From an uncultured Pelagimonas sp. (GTDB lineage: Bacteria; Pseudomonadota; Alphaproteobacteria; Rhodobacterales; Rhodobacteraceae), in NCBI GenBank assembly GCA_947499735.1, contig CANMPP010000006.1, positions 1 to 64,000 of the forward strand: 64,000 nt of DNA. Direction: 5' to 3'. The notes beneath the pieces are model-generated. The model worked only from the letters and a program-made list of their open reading frames with translations. It did not search any database and was not told where the DNA came from. A program made the translations under genes and the position numbers. Positions within the stretch are counted from its first letter, which is position 1. Every line of letters begins with the position of its first letter. This document shows positions 9,560-18,030 of this stretch, piece by piece.

Positions 9560-10500
9560 GACCGTGTACCTTCCATGCCAATGATCTTGTGGCGTAGCTT
9601 TTCTGATCCGTAATCAATCACCATGACGGTGATGAAAATGATCACGAACAGCGCCGATAGATCTGTGTATTCCTGAAAACTCATTGCGGTGCGGAATTCT
9701 TGTCCCAGACCACCAGCGCCCACATACCCGATGATAGATGAGGCCCGGACGTTGATTTCAAAGCGAAGCAACGTGTAGCTGATGATATTGGGCAGAACCT
9801 GCGGGATCGCGCCGTAACGGATTTGGTCAAACCATGTGCCACCCGCAGCTTTCACACCTTCCAGCGGGCGCATGTCGATGTTTTCATTCACTTCGGAATA
9901 GAGTTTCCCAAGCGCCCCTGTCGCATGCAGGCTAATGGCCAGAACGCCTGCCATTGGGCCGACCGAGAAACAAAAGACAAAGATCAAGGCCCAGACCAAT
10001 TCAGGCACTGTGCGCGCGATTTCCAGATAGCGGCGTGTGATCCACAACACCCATTTGTTTGGTGCCAGATTGCGGGCGGCTGGAAAGGATAAAAGGAACC
10101 CGCCAATCACCCCAAAAACTGTCGCCATATAGGCAATGAGGATTGTTTCGAACAGCAAGTTCAGCCAGATCTTCCAACGCCAGAACCAGTGGGCCATGTC
10201 TGCGCCCAAGGTGGACCAGCTGAGATCGGGGATGGTTTTCGAAATATATTCCCCCAGCCGCGGGATCCCCGCAGGAATAATCCAACGCCATTCCCGTGAT
10301 CCATCAGGCATGGAAATTTGCGTGACTTTGAAAAAGTCACCTATCCATGTCGTCAGTGCAAAACAGATGAAAAACAGAACCGATCCGACAATCCAGGCAC
10401 GGCGTGATGCGCGGCGGCGTGTGGCGAATTCGGTTTCAAAGACGCTCATCTTTGATGGCGCGTCCAAAGGCGCATAGCCCGGATCAGTTGTGAGTGTCAT
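9556..10500 (-). CDS. phnE: phosphonate ABC transporter permease (first PhnE)
   Basis: 314 residues, slightly longer than its partner because of a ~40-residue cytoplasmic N-terminus and a periplasmic loop (residues ~65-100). It has about six membrane segments, the EAA loop (PLEGVKAAGGTWFDQIRYGA) and the signature IGYVGAGGLG. The two PhnE proteins are related but distinct, as in operons ending phnC-D-E1-E2. It is separated from phnD by ~54 bases and read in the same direction. Confidence 0.9.
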   Translation of the reverse strand: MTLTTDPGYAPLDAPSKMSVFETEFATRRRASRRAWIVGSVLFFICFALTTWIGDFFKVTQISMPDGSREWRWIIPAGIPRLGEYISKTIPDLSWSTLGADMAHWFWRWKIWLNLLFETILIAYMATVFGVIGGFLLSFPAARNLAPNKWVLWITRRYLEIARTVPELVWALIFVFCFSVGPMAGVLAISLHATGALGKLYSEVNENIDMRPLEGVKAAGGTWFDQIRYGAIPQVLPNIISYTLLRFEINVRASSIIGYVGAGGLGQEFRTAMSFQEYTDLSALFVIIFITVMVIDYGSEKLRHKIIGMEGTRS

Positions 10501-10554
10501 CTCAAACCCTGCAGAAAAGAATGAGGCAGGTCATGAAGACCTGCCTCTATGGGA

Positions 10555-11475
10555 TTAGGAACCGGAACGGCGCTGTTCTTTGATCCATGCGCGCATATCA
10601 ACGATCCACTGATAGCGGTCATGATCTACACGCTGGAAGCCAACGGATGGGTTCGCATCATCGGGATCGAAGGAAGAGTACAGTTTGTAACCTTCTGGAT
10701 CTGCTGCTGGGAACGCTTCAATTGCCGCTGTTACGTCTTCGATCAACGCCTCTGGCAGGTTCTTACGGAACGTCCATGGGCCTGATGTGATTTCTGGGCT
10801 TTCCCAGATGGTACAGATCTGACCTTCTTCGATCATGCCCTTGCTTTCCATACGTGTGTAAACGCTGTTTTCAGGGTTGTTCATGTAGGTCGACGCTGTG
10901 TCAAATGTACCGTTATAAACGCCGGACACACCTGCTTCATGGGAGCCAGAGAACGTAACAGTTCCAAAATGCTCTTCTGGTTTGAACCCTTCGCCGTTGA
11001 CCATGTTGAAATATGGAACAGCATAGCCGGATGTGGAATCTGGGTCTGCGAACGCATGCACTTTGCCTGCCGCGTCTTCCAGATTTTTGATGCCGCTGTC
11101 ACAACGGGACACAACGATGGAATAGTACCCGGTTGTACCGTCCTGTTTCAGCGTTGTCAGTGTTGGAACAACACCGCCATCTGTTGCGGTGTAGGCTGCA
11201 GCATAAGACGACGACCCAAAACGGCCGATTTCGATTTGGTTTGCAGAAATCGCCTGGATCACACCGTCATAGTTGCCAGCGGTGAAGATTTCGACCTCTA
11301 CACCCAGTTCAGCCTCTAGAAACGCGCGCAGTGGCTCGTTGCGCTGCAGGCGGTCTTTTTCGTTTTCACCCGACAGAATGCCGAATTTTAGAACTTGGTA
11401 GTCGTCTTTCCAACCCTCAGCCAAAGCTGGAGCTGCAATCAAAGCCGCAAGAGCGGTCGCAGTAATGAAACGCAT
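10555..11475 (-). CDS. phnD: phosphonate ABC transporter, periplasmic binding protein
   Basis: About 306 residues from ATG 11475, with GGGAG a few bases before it; longer upstream frames lack a ribosome site and precede the signal peptide. MRFITATALAALIAAPALAE is a clear Sec signal. The mature protein has the PhnD/PBP2 fold features, including KFGILSGENEKDRLQRNEPL and DPDSTSGYAVPYFNM, where the Ser/Thr-rich DSTSGY loop typically contacts the phosphonate group. Substrate capture for the PhnC-PhnE1-PhnE2 importer. A second, divergent PhnD-like protein is at 18903. Confidence 0.9.
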   Translation of the reverse strand: MRFITATALAALIAAPALAEGWKDDYQVLKFGILSGENEKDRLQRNEPLRAFLEAELGVEVEIFTAGNYDGVIQAISANQIEIGRFGSSSYAAAYTATDGGVVPTLTTLKQDGTTGYYSIVVSRCDSGIKNLEDAAGKVHAFADPDSTSGYAVPYFNMVNGEGFKPEEHFGTVTFSGSHEAGVSGVYNGTFDTASTYMNNPENSVYTRMESKGMIEEGQICTIWESPEITSGPWTFRKNLPEALIEDVTAAIEAFPAADPEGYKLYSSFDPDDANPSVGFQRVDHDRYQWIVDMRAWIKEQRRSGS

Positions 11476-11488
11476 GTGGAATCTCCCT

Positions 11489-12307
11489 TTAAGCGTTATC
11501 AAAGTCCGCTGTCGCAGTCTGACGTATCGATGTCGACGTGACAGCTTCGTTGAATTCCTGAAGGCCTTCGAGCCCGTAAATGTCGCGGACAACATCGTCC
11601 GTCAGCTGCGCGGCCGTGCCATCAAACATGACCCGTCCCAAACGCATCGCGATGATGCGGTCGCAATAGGCGCGGGCGGTGTCCAAAGTGTGCAGGTTCA
11701 CCAGAACGGTGATCCCGTCATCGGTGTTGATCTGTTTCAAACCGTCCATCACCAAGGTCGCATTGGCGGGATCAAGCGAGGCGATAGGTTCATCGGCCAG
11801 CATGATTTTGGGTTGCTGTACCAATGCTTTTGCAATCGCGACGCGCTGCTGTTGTCCGCCAGACAAAGTGCCAGCGCGTTGTAGCGCTTGTGGAACGAGA
11901 TCAAGACGATCCAACGCTTGCAGGGCCATCGCGCGTTCTTCGTCGCTGAATTGCATGGCCATCGATGATAGAAACCCATGTTCTGCCAAGCGTCCGATCA
12001 AGACATTGGTCAAAACGTCAAGGCGATCCACAAGGTTGAACTGTTGGAAAATCATCGCGCAATCGCGTCGCCATGCACGCAGGGCTTTGCCCTTTAGGGT
12101 GGTGATTTCGGTCCCATCAAACGAAATCGATCCCGAAGTGGGATCGATCAAACGGTTGATAAGGCGTAGCATTGTGGATTTTCCGGCGCCAGAGCGTCCA
12201 ATGACGCCCACAAATTGGCCCGGCTCAATTGTCAACGTTGCATTGTCGACAGCCGTGGTATCGCCAAACTGGCGCGTCACGTTGGATAGTTTTAATGTCT
12301 GGGTCAT
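11489..12307 (-). CDS. phnC: phosphonate ABC transporter ATPase
   Basis: 272 residues with Walker [11 protein letters not shown]-loop MIFQQFNLV, signature [15 protein letters not shown], Walker [13 protein letters not shown] and the H-loop NLHTLD. Gene order phnC-D-E-E on the minus strand is the standard importer unit. A PhnF-type operator lies only five bases upstream of the start codon (12312-12327), so this half of the operon has its own control point in addition to readthrough from phnM, which ends 88 bases upstream. Confidence 0.92.
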   Translation of the reverse strand: MTQTLKLSNVTRQFGDTTAVDNATLTIEPGQFVGVIGRSGAGKSTMLRLINRLIDPTSGSISFDGTEITTLKGKALRAWRRDCAMIFQQFNLVDRLDVLTNVLIGRLAEHGFLSSMAMQFSDEERAMALQALDRLDLVPQALQRAGTLSGGQQQRVAIAKALVQQPKIMLADEPIASLDPANATLVMDGLKQINTDDGITVLVNLHTLDTARAYCDRIIAMRLGRVMFDGTAAQLTDDVVRDIYGLEGLQEFNEAVTSTSIRQTATADFDNA

Positions 12308-12311
12308 CTCG

Positions 12312-12327
12312 ATTCATCCGAATGAAT
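12312..12327. promoter_or_regulatory. probable PhnF operator upstream of phnC
   Basis: ATTCATCCGAATGAAT, an interrupted palindrome (ATTCAT/ATGAAT). It is the same element as at 18752-18767 (15 of 16 bases) and, inverted, at 18872-18887 (13 of 16). It abuts the phnC ribosome-binding region, so bound repressor would block initiation just upstream or reduce readthrough from phnM. Confidence 0.7.
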
Positions 12328-12395
12328 TCATTGACCTCGGTTTAAGCAGCCAGCGTAACAGCCAAGACTCTTCGAGATGACAGTTTTGTTAAGTT

Positions 12396-13592
12396 TCAGG
12401 CTGCCGTGACAGTCTCGGTGTTGGTTCTGGATTGATCCGTGTTTTGAGAAAAGGAAAACCCGGAGCAATCATAGATCACTTGCCCCTGACGGAAGGTTGT
12501 TCTGATCCGGTCCTGATCATCTGCCACACACAAATCCGCGGCTTTTCCAATCGCAATTTCGCCACGGTCGGTCAGGCCTAACGCCTTGGCCGGATTGGCG
12601 CTGGCCAATCGTGTTGCGCCCGCCAACCCGTTTGGATCTGTCGTAGCCAGCGCACGAATTGCCGGCAAAATGGCGGCGGGGTGATAATCGGCTGCCAGAA
12701 TATGCAACAACCCGGCGGCATGCGCGTCATGTGCTGACAAATTGCCCGAATAGCTTTGACCCCGCATGGCATTGGGGGCACCCATGGCCGTCATCAATCC
12801 GCGGGAAACGACGGTTTCGGCGGCTTCCATTGTGACAGGAAATTCGCTGATGACGGCACCGATATCAGCCATAATATTCGCCTTTTTGACCGTGTCGTCA
12901 TCATGGCTGGCCAACGAGACGCCGTATTCGCGGCACAGCGCCGATACTTTTTCCAGATTGGTTAGAATCTCGTCTTCAGATGTCCGCGTTGCCATGCGCG
13001 CGGCAACATTTGCACGAACATCATCAAGAGATCCTTCGCCTCTGGCAGCTTTTAATTCGATCAAGCGCTCCAGATTGCGGTATTGCCCTTGACCGGGGGT
13101 GTGATCCATCACGGAAACCAGATCGACCATGTCGTCCTGAAGCAGTCCAGCCAAAGCATCAATTGCAGCCGTATAGGTGATGTCAAACCGGGCATGTATT
13201 TTGTGATCGACGCGGGTCGACCCCTGCGCATCACGCAATGCACGGATAATATTGGATGTGTGGGAAAAAGACCGCCGGTCACCCTCAGCTGCGTTTCGCG
13301 AAAACGAGACCCCCGCATAGGCGGTGGTGACGCCACTTGCCGCAAGACGTGCATCCAAATGATGAACGGCGACGGACATTGGGAAATCAACTTTGGCGCG
13401 GGGTTCCAGTTCCAATTCGATCATGTCGCCATGCATATCGACAAAGCCAGGGAACAGGTGCTTGCCAGCACCTGCCAAACCACCCGCCACACTGTGATCT
13501 CTGATATCGGCGATCAGACCGTTTTCAATCAGAACTGAACCACCCGGCACAACGCGATCCGGCAGAACAAGTGTAAAATCAGATAGCCACAT
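12396..13592 (-). CDS. phnM: PhnM-like RPnTP hydrolase (amidohydrolase superfamily), variant motif
   Basis: About 398 residues from ATG 13592, which overlaps phnL by 14 bases. PhnM removes diphosphate from ribose 1-phosphonate 5-triphosphate in the C-P lyase pathway. Family features include MDHTPGQGQYRN, SLASHDDDT, VISEFPVTMEAAE and MGAPNAMRGQSYSGN. The N-terminal metal motif is atypical: it reads VDMHGDMIELELEPR, where classical PhnM has HTDN followed by K/H and PRP. The metal-binding first His is kept but the next residues differ. The same HGD variant occurs in the second PhnM at 22018. Function is probably retained but substrate preference could differ. Confidence 0.85.
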   Translation of the reverse strand: MWLSDFTLVLPDRVVPGGSVLIENGLIADIRDHSVAGGLAGAGKHLFPGFVDMHGDMIELELEPRAKVDFPMSVAVHHLDARLAASGVTTAYAGVSFSRNAAEGDRRSFSHTSNIIRALRDAQGSTRVDHKIHARFDITYTAAIDALAGLLQDDMVDLVSVMDHTPGQGQYRNLERLIELKAARGEGSLDDVRANVAARMATRTSEDEILTNLEKVSALCREYGVSLASHDDDTVKKANIMADIGAVISEFPVTMEAAETVVSRGLMTAMGAPNAMRGQSYSGNLSAHDAHAAGLLHILAADYHPAAILPAIRALATTDPNGLAGATRLASANPAKALGLTDRGEIAIGKAADLCVADDQDRIRTTFRQGQVIYDCSGFSFSQNTDQSRTNTETVTAA

Positions 13593-14295
13593 CTTCGCGG
13601 TCCTCTTTGGGTTTTGCATCAGGGGTAAGATCGATTTCGCGATCGATCAATTCTGCCACGTCTCCGGGATGGTGAAACACACCGATCATGGCCGTGCCTT
13701 GCGCTTTTAGTTCAGCCAGTCGTTTCACCAATGCGGCACGCGCGGCCACATCCAAAGATGCGGTTGGTTCATCCAGCAATAAAAGTTTTTGCGGCAGGAT
13801 GAGCGTGCGCGCAAGATTGACCTTTTGCTGCTCTCCACCAGAAAACGTGGTTGGGTAGGCCGCCCACAGTTCTTGTTTTACACCAAACGCACCCAACCAA
13901 TGGCGTGCTTGTTCTAGCGCGACTTCGGCTGTTTGTCCTGCCAAGCGCAAAGGTTCTGCAACCAGAGCCTCGGCACTGACGCGGGGGCGGGCGGTCAAAA
14001 ACTGGGTGACAAACCCGATTTCTGTGCGGCGCAGATAGGTCACATCGACATCCGCCGCCCGAGCCAGATCAATCACGCCATGTTGGCTGTGAAACAGCAC
14101 TTCACCGCTTTGACTGAGATAGCTGCGATAAAGCGTCCGCAATAGCGTGGATTTCCCGGCCCCATTGCGCCCTTTAAGCAGTAAAAATTCGCCTGCATTT
14201 AGCGAAAACGAGATATCATCAAATGCGCCCATTTGGGTGCCCAGATGATGCATGGTAAAGCCTTTGGTCAGGCTGCGAACATCGAGAACAGTCAT
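13579..14295 (-). CDS. phnL: C-P lyase accessory ABC-type ATPase PhnL
   Basis: 238 residues with Walker A GRNGAGKST, signature FSGGEQQKVNLART and Walker B LLLLDEPTASLD. PhnL is an ABC-ATPase without membrane partners that associates with PhnG-I and the C-P lyase core during formation of the ribose triphosphate phosphonate. It lies between phnK and phnM, with overlaps on both sides (ATGA with phnK), consistent with translational coupling. The C-terminus is slightly extended with a charged tail (KPKEDREDVAI). Confidence 0.92.
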   Translation of the reverse strand: MTVLDVRSLTKGFTMHHLGTQMGAFDDISFSLNAGEFLLLKGRNGAGKSTLLRTLYRSYLSQSGEVLFHSQHGVIDLARAADVDVTYLRRTEIGFVTQFLTARPRVSAEALVAEPLRLAGQTAEVALEQARHWLGAFGVKQELWAAYPTTFSGGEQQKVNLARTLILPQKLLLLDEPTASLDVAARAALVKRLAELKAQGTAMIGVFHHPGDVAELIDREIDLTPDAKPKEDREDVAI

Positions 14296-15080
14296 AGCTT
14301 TGCATGCACCAATTGTTGTGTATAGGCGTGTTGGGGATCTTGGAACACTTGATCGGCAAGGCCTTGTTCCACGACTTTGCCCCGGCGCATCACCATGACG
14401 CGGTCCGACAACGTGCGGATGACACCTAGATCATGGCTGACAATCACCATTGTGATTTTGCGTTCTTGTTGCAGCTTTTTCAACGTATCCAAAACCAGCG
14501 CTTGTACACTGACATCCAGACCTGTCGTGGGTTCATCCAGCAACAGCAATGCAGGTTCTAGCGCGATGGCTTTGGCCAATTGCACACGTTGCTGCATGCC
14601 TCCGGACAGTTCGATTGGGGGGGCATCCATGCGCTCCAACGGGAATTCGGATGCATCCAACGCATCCCTCGCTTTGTCACGCAAAACGGAAAAGCGGCGT
14701 TCGCCGGCAACCAACAGTCGCTCGGCCACATTTCCCGATGACGAATGTTTCATCAGCAGGCCAAGATGTGGGTTTTGATAAACGATGCCAATTTTCGTGG
14801 CGCAAAGCATGCGGCGGGCATAGCGATCCAGATCAAACAGGTTGCCCTGCACATCTGGCAGATCCAGGGTATAGCTGCCTGTGTCCGGCGTTTCTTCCAG
14901 ATTCAAACTGCGCAGAAAGGTGGATTTACCCGATCCGCTTTCCCCGACGATGCCCAGCACTTCACCGGGATAGACGGTGGCCGACACATCGGACAGGGCC
15001 TGTACATCGCCATAGGCCTTTGACACGTTGCGGGCGATCAATAAGGGGCGCGTTGTGACAATTTTGGGGGCGTCCATCAT
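14292..15080 (-). CDS. phnK: C-P lyase core-associated ATPase PhnK
   Basis: 262 residues; two adjacent ATG codons (15080 and 15077) are possible starts. Walker A is GESGSGKST, signature LSGGMQQRVQLAKAI, Walker B LLLLDEPTTGLD. PhnK docks on the PhnGHIJ core complex, binding at PhnJ in known structures. It overlaps phnJ by four bases. ATPase motifs are intact even though its partner PhnJ here has lost most of its cysteines, which suggests the complex is still maintained. Confidence 0.92.
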   Translation of the reverse strand: MMDAPKIVTTRPLLIARNVSKAYGDVQALSDVSATVYPGEVLGIVGESGSGKSTFLRSLNLEETPDTGSYTLDLPDVQGNLFDLDRYARRMLCATKIGIVYQNPHLGLLMKHSSSGNVAERLLVAGERRFSVLRDKARDALDASEFPLERMDAPPIELSGGMQQRVQLAKAIALEPALLLLDEPTTGLDVSVQALVLDTLKKLQQERKITMVIVSHDLGVIRTLSDRVMVMRRGKVVEQGLADQVFQDPQHAYTQQLVHAKL

Positions 15081-15991
15081 TGTGCCATTTCTCCGTTTTG
15101 ATACCAGGTTTGACCGATATCGATTGTTTCGCCTTCGCTTGACCGGATCGTTTTTACGCCCAACTCGCTATCGGACACTTCATAGGTTGATGTGCCGTCG
15201 GGTTGTGGGATCTCGTTCATGAAGTAGCCTTTTGCGCCCGAGCGGGTACATGTCAGATCGCCATGTTCTTCGACGCGATAGGGCACATCATCAAAGACCA
15301 GAGGTTCTACACGGGTAAAGGGGGGCACCGCATGAATGCGCTTTTCTCGACCGGCGGACAGGATCGTCAGATGTTTGGCCATATGCATCTTGGGCACATC
15401 CCAACGCGGGATTGGCGATGGCGTCATGACAAAGCGGCCATGCACAAGGCTGGGATAGCTGGCACCCTGCATCACACGACCAGAGCGGACGATCTGTTCA
15501 TAAAGCTGCAGCCACATGCGCCCGTAATCTGCATCCGCATGCATTTGACGCGCGATGGACATATTGGGCTGAACGGGGCGAAGCGGTTCAGGATTTGGCA
15601 CCTGCAGAACCAAGATCTGATCTTCGCGCAAGACCTCTTCTGGAATCCGGTGACGGGATTGGATCAAGTCCGCCTTTAATGTGTCTGTGGTGGTCGGCGC
15701 GCCGGACACGCGGGCCAGGAACCGACGGATTGAGGCGGCATTGACGCTGTCATCTGCGCCTTGGTCGATCACTTTCACGGTCGTTTTCGGGTTGATCAAA
15801 GTGCAGGACACTTGCAAACCGCCTGTCCCCCAACCGCGCGCCATGGGCACCTCGCGGCTGGCATAGGGCATTTGGCAGCCGGGCACGGCGATGGCTTTTA
15901 GCGTTTTGCGACGTATCTCGCGCTTGGCGGAGGCATCCAGAAACCCATACGACATCGGTTCCCAGTCTTTTGTGAGGGATTTCAGGCTCAT
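15077..15991 (-). CDS. phnJ: PhnJ-like C-P lyase subunit lacking three of four Fe-S/thiyl cysteines
   Basis: 304 residues. It aligns along its full length with PhnJ: GWGTGGLQVS, KVIDQGADDSVNA, LIQSRHRIPEEVL, VPNPEPLRPV, FVMTPSPIPRWDVPKM, AGREKRIHAVPPFTRVEPL. Known PhnJ proteins carry CxxC plus two later cysteines near the C-terminus for the 4Fe-4S cluster and the catalytic thiyl radical (E. coli positions 241, 244, 266, 272). Here the region reads DLTCTRSGAKGY and then YEVSDSELGVK: C248 remains, while the others are S251, V272 and G278. The frame is open and codons look normal, so this is not a frameshift. The standard radical-SAM C-P bond cleavage should be impossible or altered. Confidence 0.88.
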   Translation of the reverse strand: MSLKSLTKDWEPMSYGFLDASAKREIRRKTLKAIAVPGCQMPYASREVPMARGWGTGGLQVSCTLINPKTTVKVIDQGADDSVNAASIRRFLARVSGAPTTTDTLKADLIQSRHRIPEEVLREDQILVLQVPNPEPLRPVQPNMSIARQMHADADYGRMWLQLYEQIVRSGRVMQGASYPSLVHGRFVMTPSPIPRWDVPKMHMAKHLTILSAGREKRIHAVPPFTRVEPLVFDDVPYRVEEHGDLTCTRSGAKGYFMNEIPQPDGTSTYEVSDSELGVKTIRSSEGETIDIGQTWYQNGEMAQ

Positions 15992-17052
15992 TCGGCTGGC
16001 TCCGGGGTTGTGGCCTTTGCGGCCTTTTTTGCCTTAGCGTCGCGCATTGCATCCAAACTGGATTGGAACGTGACGTAGTGCGGCAGTTTGAAATGGATGC
16101 AGAATCCGGAACTTTCGACGCCTTCGGTGTGGTAGAGGAAAAACTCTTCTTCCGTTGCCGATCCTTTTGGTGCCCCGTCTGAATTCAGATCCAGCGTTGC
16201 GGCGGCAATCACTTTGACCTCATTCCAGCCCATGGTTGCAGCAAAACCCAACTCTAATTGTTCGCCCTTTTTGTTGACGACTTCGGCCTGACTGACCTTC
16301 ACGCGACCGGCGCTAAACCGGGTGCCACGTGGATGTGTCACAACGACCTCTGCCTCGGCGAGGCGTAGTTCATTCACTGTCGGATGGGCCTGTCCATACC
16401 CGCGCTGGGCCGCATAGCCCAAAGCCAGAACGCCGCCAGTCTCTGCGCGCGCTAAGCTTTGCAGGGTGTGTGCACGTTTGGCTGGAAAGAGCAGGGGTTC
16501 GCGTGTCACATCGGGAATATCATTTCCCTGAACCGCATCGGCCTGCGGCAGGGTCAACAGGCCATTCTCAGCCTGCCATGCAGCAACAGAAGGCTGTTGT
16601 GCAGGTGCCGGTTTTTCGGCTGGATCAACCGGTGTGGGCACATATGTGTCGCCTGACAGGACTTCGGTTGCCAAAATCCGGTGGGCATAGTCCAATGTTG
16701 GGCCCAAAACCTGCCCGCCCGGAATGTCTTTAAACGCGGCCGAGATCCGGCGATGTGTGAACAGGCTTTCCTGTGTTACAGGGGCCGCAAGGGCCAAGCG
16801 AGGTTGCGTCGTGCGCCATGCGCGCAGCAGAAGGATCGCCTCGTATAGTTCGCCGCCGGCTTGTGCCAGTGCAAGGGCCGCCAGATCCTCGTCATAAAGG
16901 GATGCTTCGCCCATGACCCGGTCAATCAGATAGGGCATGGCGTCACGAATTTCTTGGATCCGGTCTGCCGAAATGTCACCCATGGCTTCGCGAAACAGAC
17001 GTTGGGATTGTTCAATGGCGCGTTCGCCACCTCGTGTTGCGACATAGGCCAT
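15988..17052 (-). CDS. phnI: C-P lyase core subunit PhnI
   Basis: 354 residues, normal length. Conserved segments include VATRGGERAIEQ near the start, RVMGEASLYDEDLAALALAQ, RRISAAFKDIPGGQVLGPT, AYAAQRGYGQ-type GYAAQRGYGQAHP, EEEFFLYHTEGVESSGF and HFKLPHYVTFQSSLDAM. PhnI is the nucleosidase-like subunit that displaces adenine from ATP with phosphonate, aided by PhnG, PhnH and PhnL. It overlaps phnH by one base and phnJ by four. A short Lys/Ala-rich C-terminal tail is added. Confidence 0.92.
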   Translation of the reverse strand: MAYVATRGGERAIEQSQRLFREAMGDISADRIQEIRDAMPYLIDRVMGEASLYDEDLAALALAQAGGELYEAILLLRAWRTTQPRLALAAPVTQESLFTHRRISAAFKDIPGGQVLGPTLDYAHRILATEVLSGDTYVPTPVDPAEKPAPAQQPSVAAWQAENGLLTLPQADAVQGNDIPDVTREPLLFPAKRAHTLQSLARAETGGVLALGYAAQRGYGQAHPTVNELRLAEAEVVVTHPRGTRFSAGRVKVSQAEVVNKKGEQLELGFAATMGWNEVKVIAAATLDLNSDGAPKGSATEEEFFLYHTEGVESSGFCIHFKLPHYVTFQSSLDAMRDAKAKKAAKATTPEPAE

Positions 17053-17588
17053 TAAAGCACCTCAATCTCAGTAGAGCGGGGCAGGCCAATGACTTGCGCC
17101 CCATCGATCAGAAAGATTTCAAACCCCATCGGGTACCGCATAACGGCACGACGTTTTTCCCAAAATCCAGGCGCTATGCTGCCGATCTTGATTTCTAGAG
17201 AACCATCTACGCCCGGACCTGTCAGACGTAATTTGGGACCCTGACCGATTGAGCACGGAAGCACCAAAGTTGCGCCTTCTTCAGGATACATGTCTGTTCC
17301 TTGGCGCAATATGCCCAACAGATCAGCCGTTGGTGCGTTGCCAAAGAAAAGATGATCCGCCGCATCTGGATCGACGATGGTTGCGCCGGTTCTGCGCGCA
17401 ACATCCGCGAGCATGTCATCGCCTGTATGGACAGCGCATTCACGATCAACCAGCGTTTCGACAATATTGGCTTGTCCCGGCATTGGCAGTTGGCGCACCA
17501 GGCCGGGACGCGACAGCGCCCATATCAGTGCGTCATAAGTTGCATTCGTTCGGGTTTCAAAATCCGAGGGGATAGGGTGGGCAGTCAT
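17052..17588 (-). CDS. phnH: C-P lyase core subunit PhnH
   Basis: 178 residues from ATG 17588, which overlaps the phnG stop (TAATG). Longer frames upstream are antisense-like overlap with phnG. Family features: FETRTNATYDALIWALSRPG near the N-terminus, LVLPCSIG, LTGPGVDG and the C-terminal PMGFEIFLIDGAQVIGLPRS. PhnH is a structural subunit of the PhnGHIJ complex with a PLP-transferase-like fold but no cofactor. It is part of the tightly overlapped phnG-H-I-J block. Confidence 0.9.
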   Translation of the reverse strand: MTAHPIPSDFETRTNATYDALIWALSRPGLVRQLPMPGQANIVETLVDRECAVHTGDDMLADVARRTGATIVDPDAADHLFFGNAPTADLLGILRQGTDMYPEEGATLVLPCSIGQGPKLRLTGPGVDGSLEIKIGSIAPGFWEKRRAVMRYPMGFEIFLIDGAQVIGLPRSTEIEVL

Positions 17589-18028
17589 TAGAACGTCTCC
17601 ATATCGACGCGCGTGGCTTCCACCCGACGCAATGTGTCGCGGTCTTGCGCGGCTTGATGGGCGGCTTCTTGACGTAGGAATGCACCACATTCTGAATGTG
17701 CAATCCCGGCTGCGACCGTCAAATCAACCAATGCCATCGCCATCGCGGCCTCAAGATCGCGACCTCGGCGCATGCCGTAGCCTTCAAAGCCCATCGCTTT
17801 GATATGCGCTTCGCTGACCAGCACTTCGCCTAAATGGAAATGTGTGCCCTGCGCCGTATCTTGCATTGGCAACATGACCAATCCGCTGCGGTTGTCCAAA
17901 ACCTCGATATCGCCAAGATCGGCGATCAGCGGTTCCGCAAAGACCTTTAGTTTATCCGCCCTTGCTCGGGCGAGAATGCGCAGCATTTCATCATGCGCAA
18001 AGTCCTCTAGGCATTGCGGGTCTGGCAT
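17588..18028 (-). CDS. phnG: C-P lyase core subunit PhnG
   Basis: 146 residues. Typical PhnG features are the LGEVLVSEAHIKAMG segment and GYGMRRGRDLEAAMAMALVD, followed by a Glu/Ala-rich C-terminal helix (RQEAAHQAAQDRDTLRRVEA). It starts two bases after the phnF stop, so regulator and core genes are one transcript. PhnG works with PhnI and PhnH in forming the ribosyl phosphonate intermediate. Confidence 0.9.
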   Translation of the reverse strand: MPDPQCLEDFAHDEMLRILARARADKLKVFAEPLIADLGDIEVLDNRSGLVMLPMQDTAQGTHFHLGEVLVSEAHIKAMGFEGYGMRRGRDLEAAMAMALVDLTVAAGIAHSECGAFLRQEAAHQAAQDRDTLRRVEATRVDMETF

Positions 18029-18030
18029 AG

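Noticed and set aside
15077-15300. Frameshift or sequencing error as the cause of missing PhnJ cysteines
   Set aside because: The frame stays open, flanking PhnJ motifs align without shift, and the replaced residues sit within recognisable sequence (YEVSDSELG against the FVCSDTDYC pattern).
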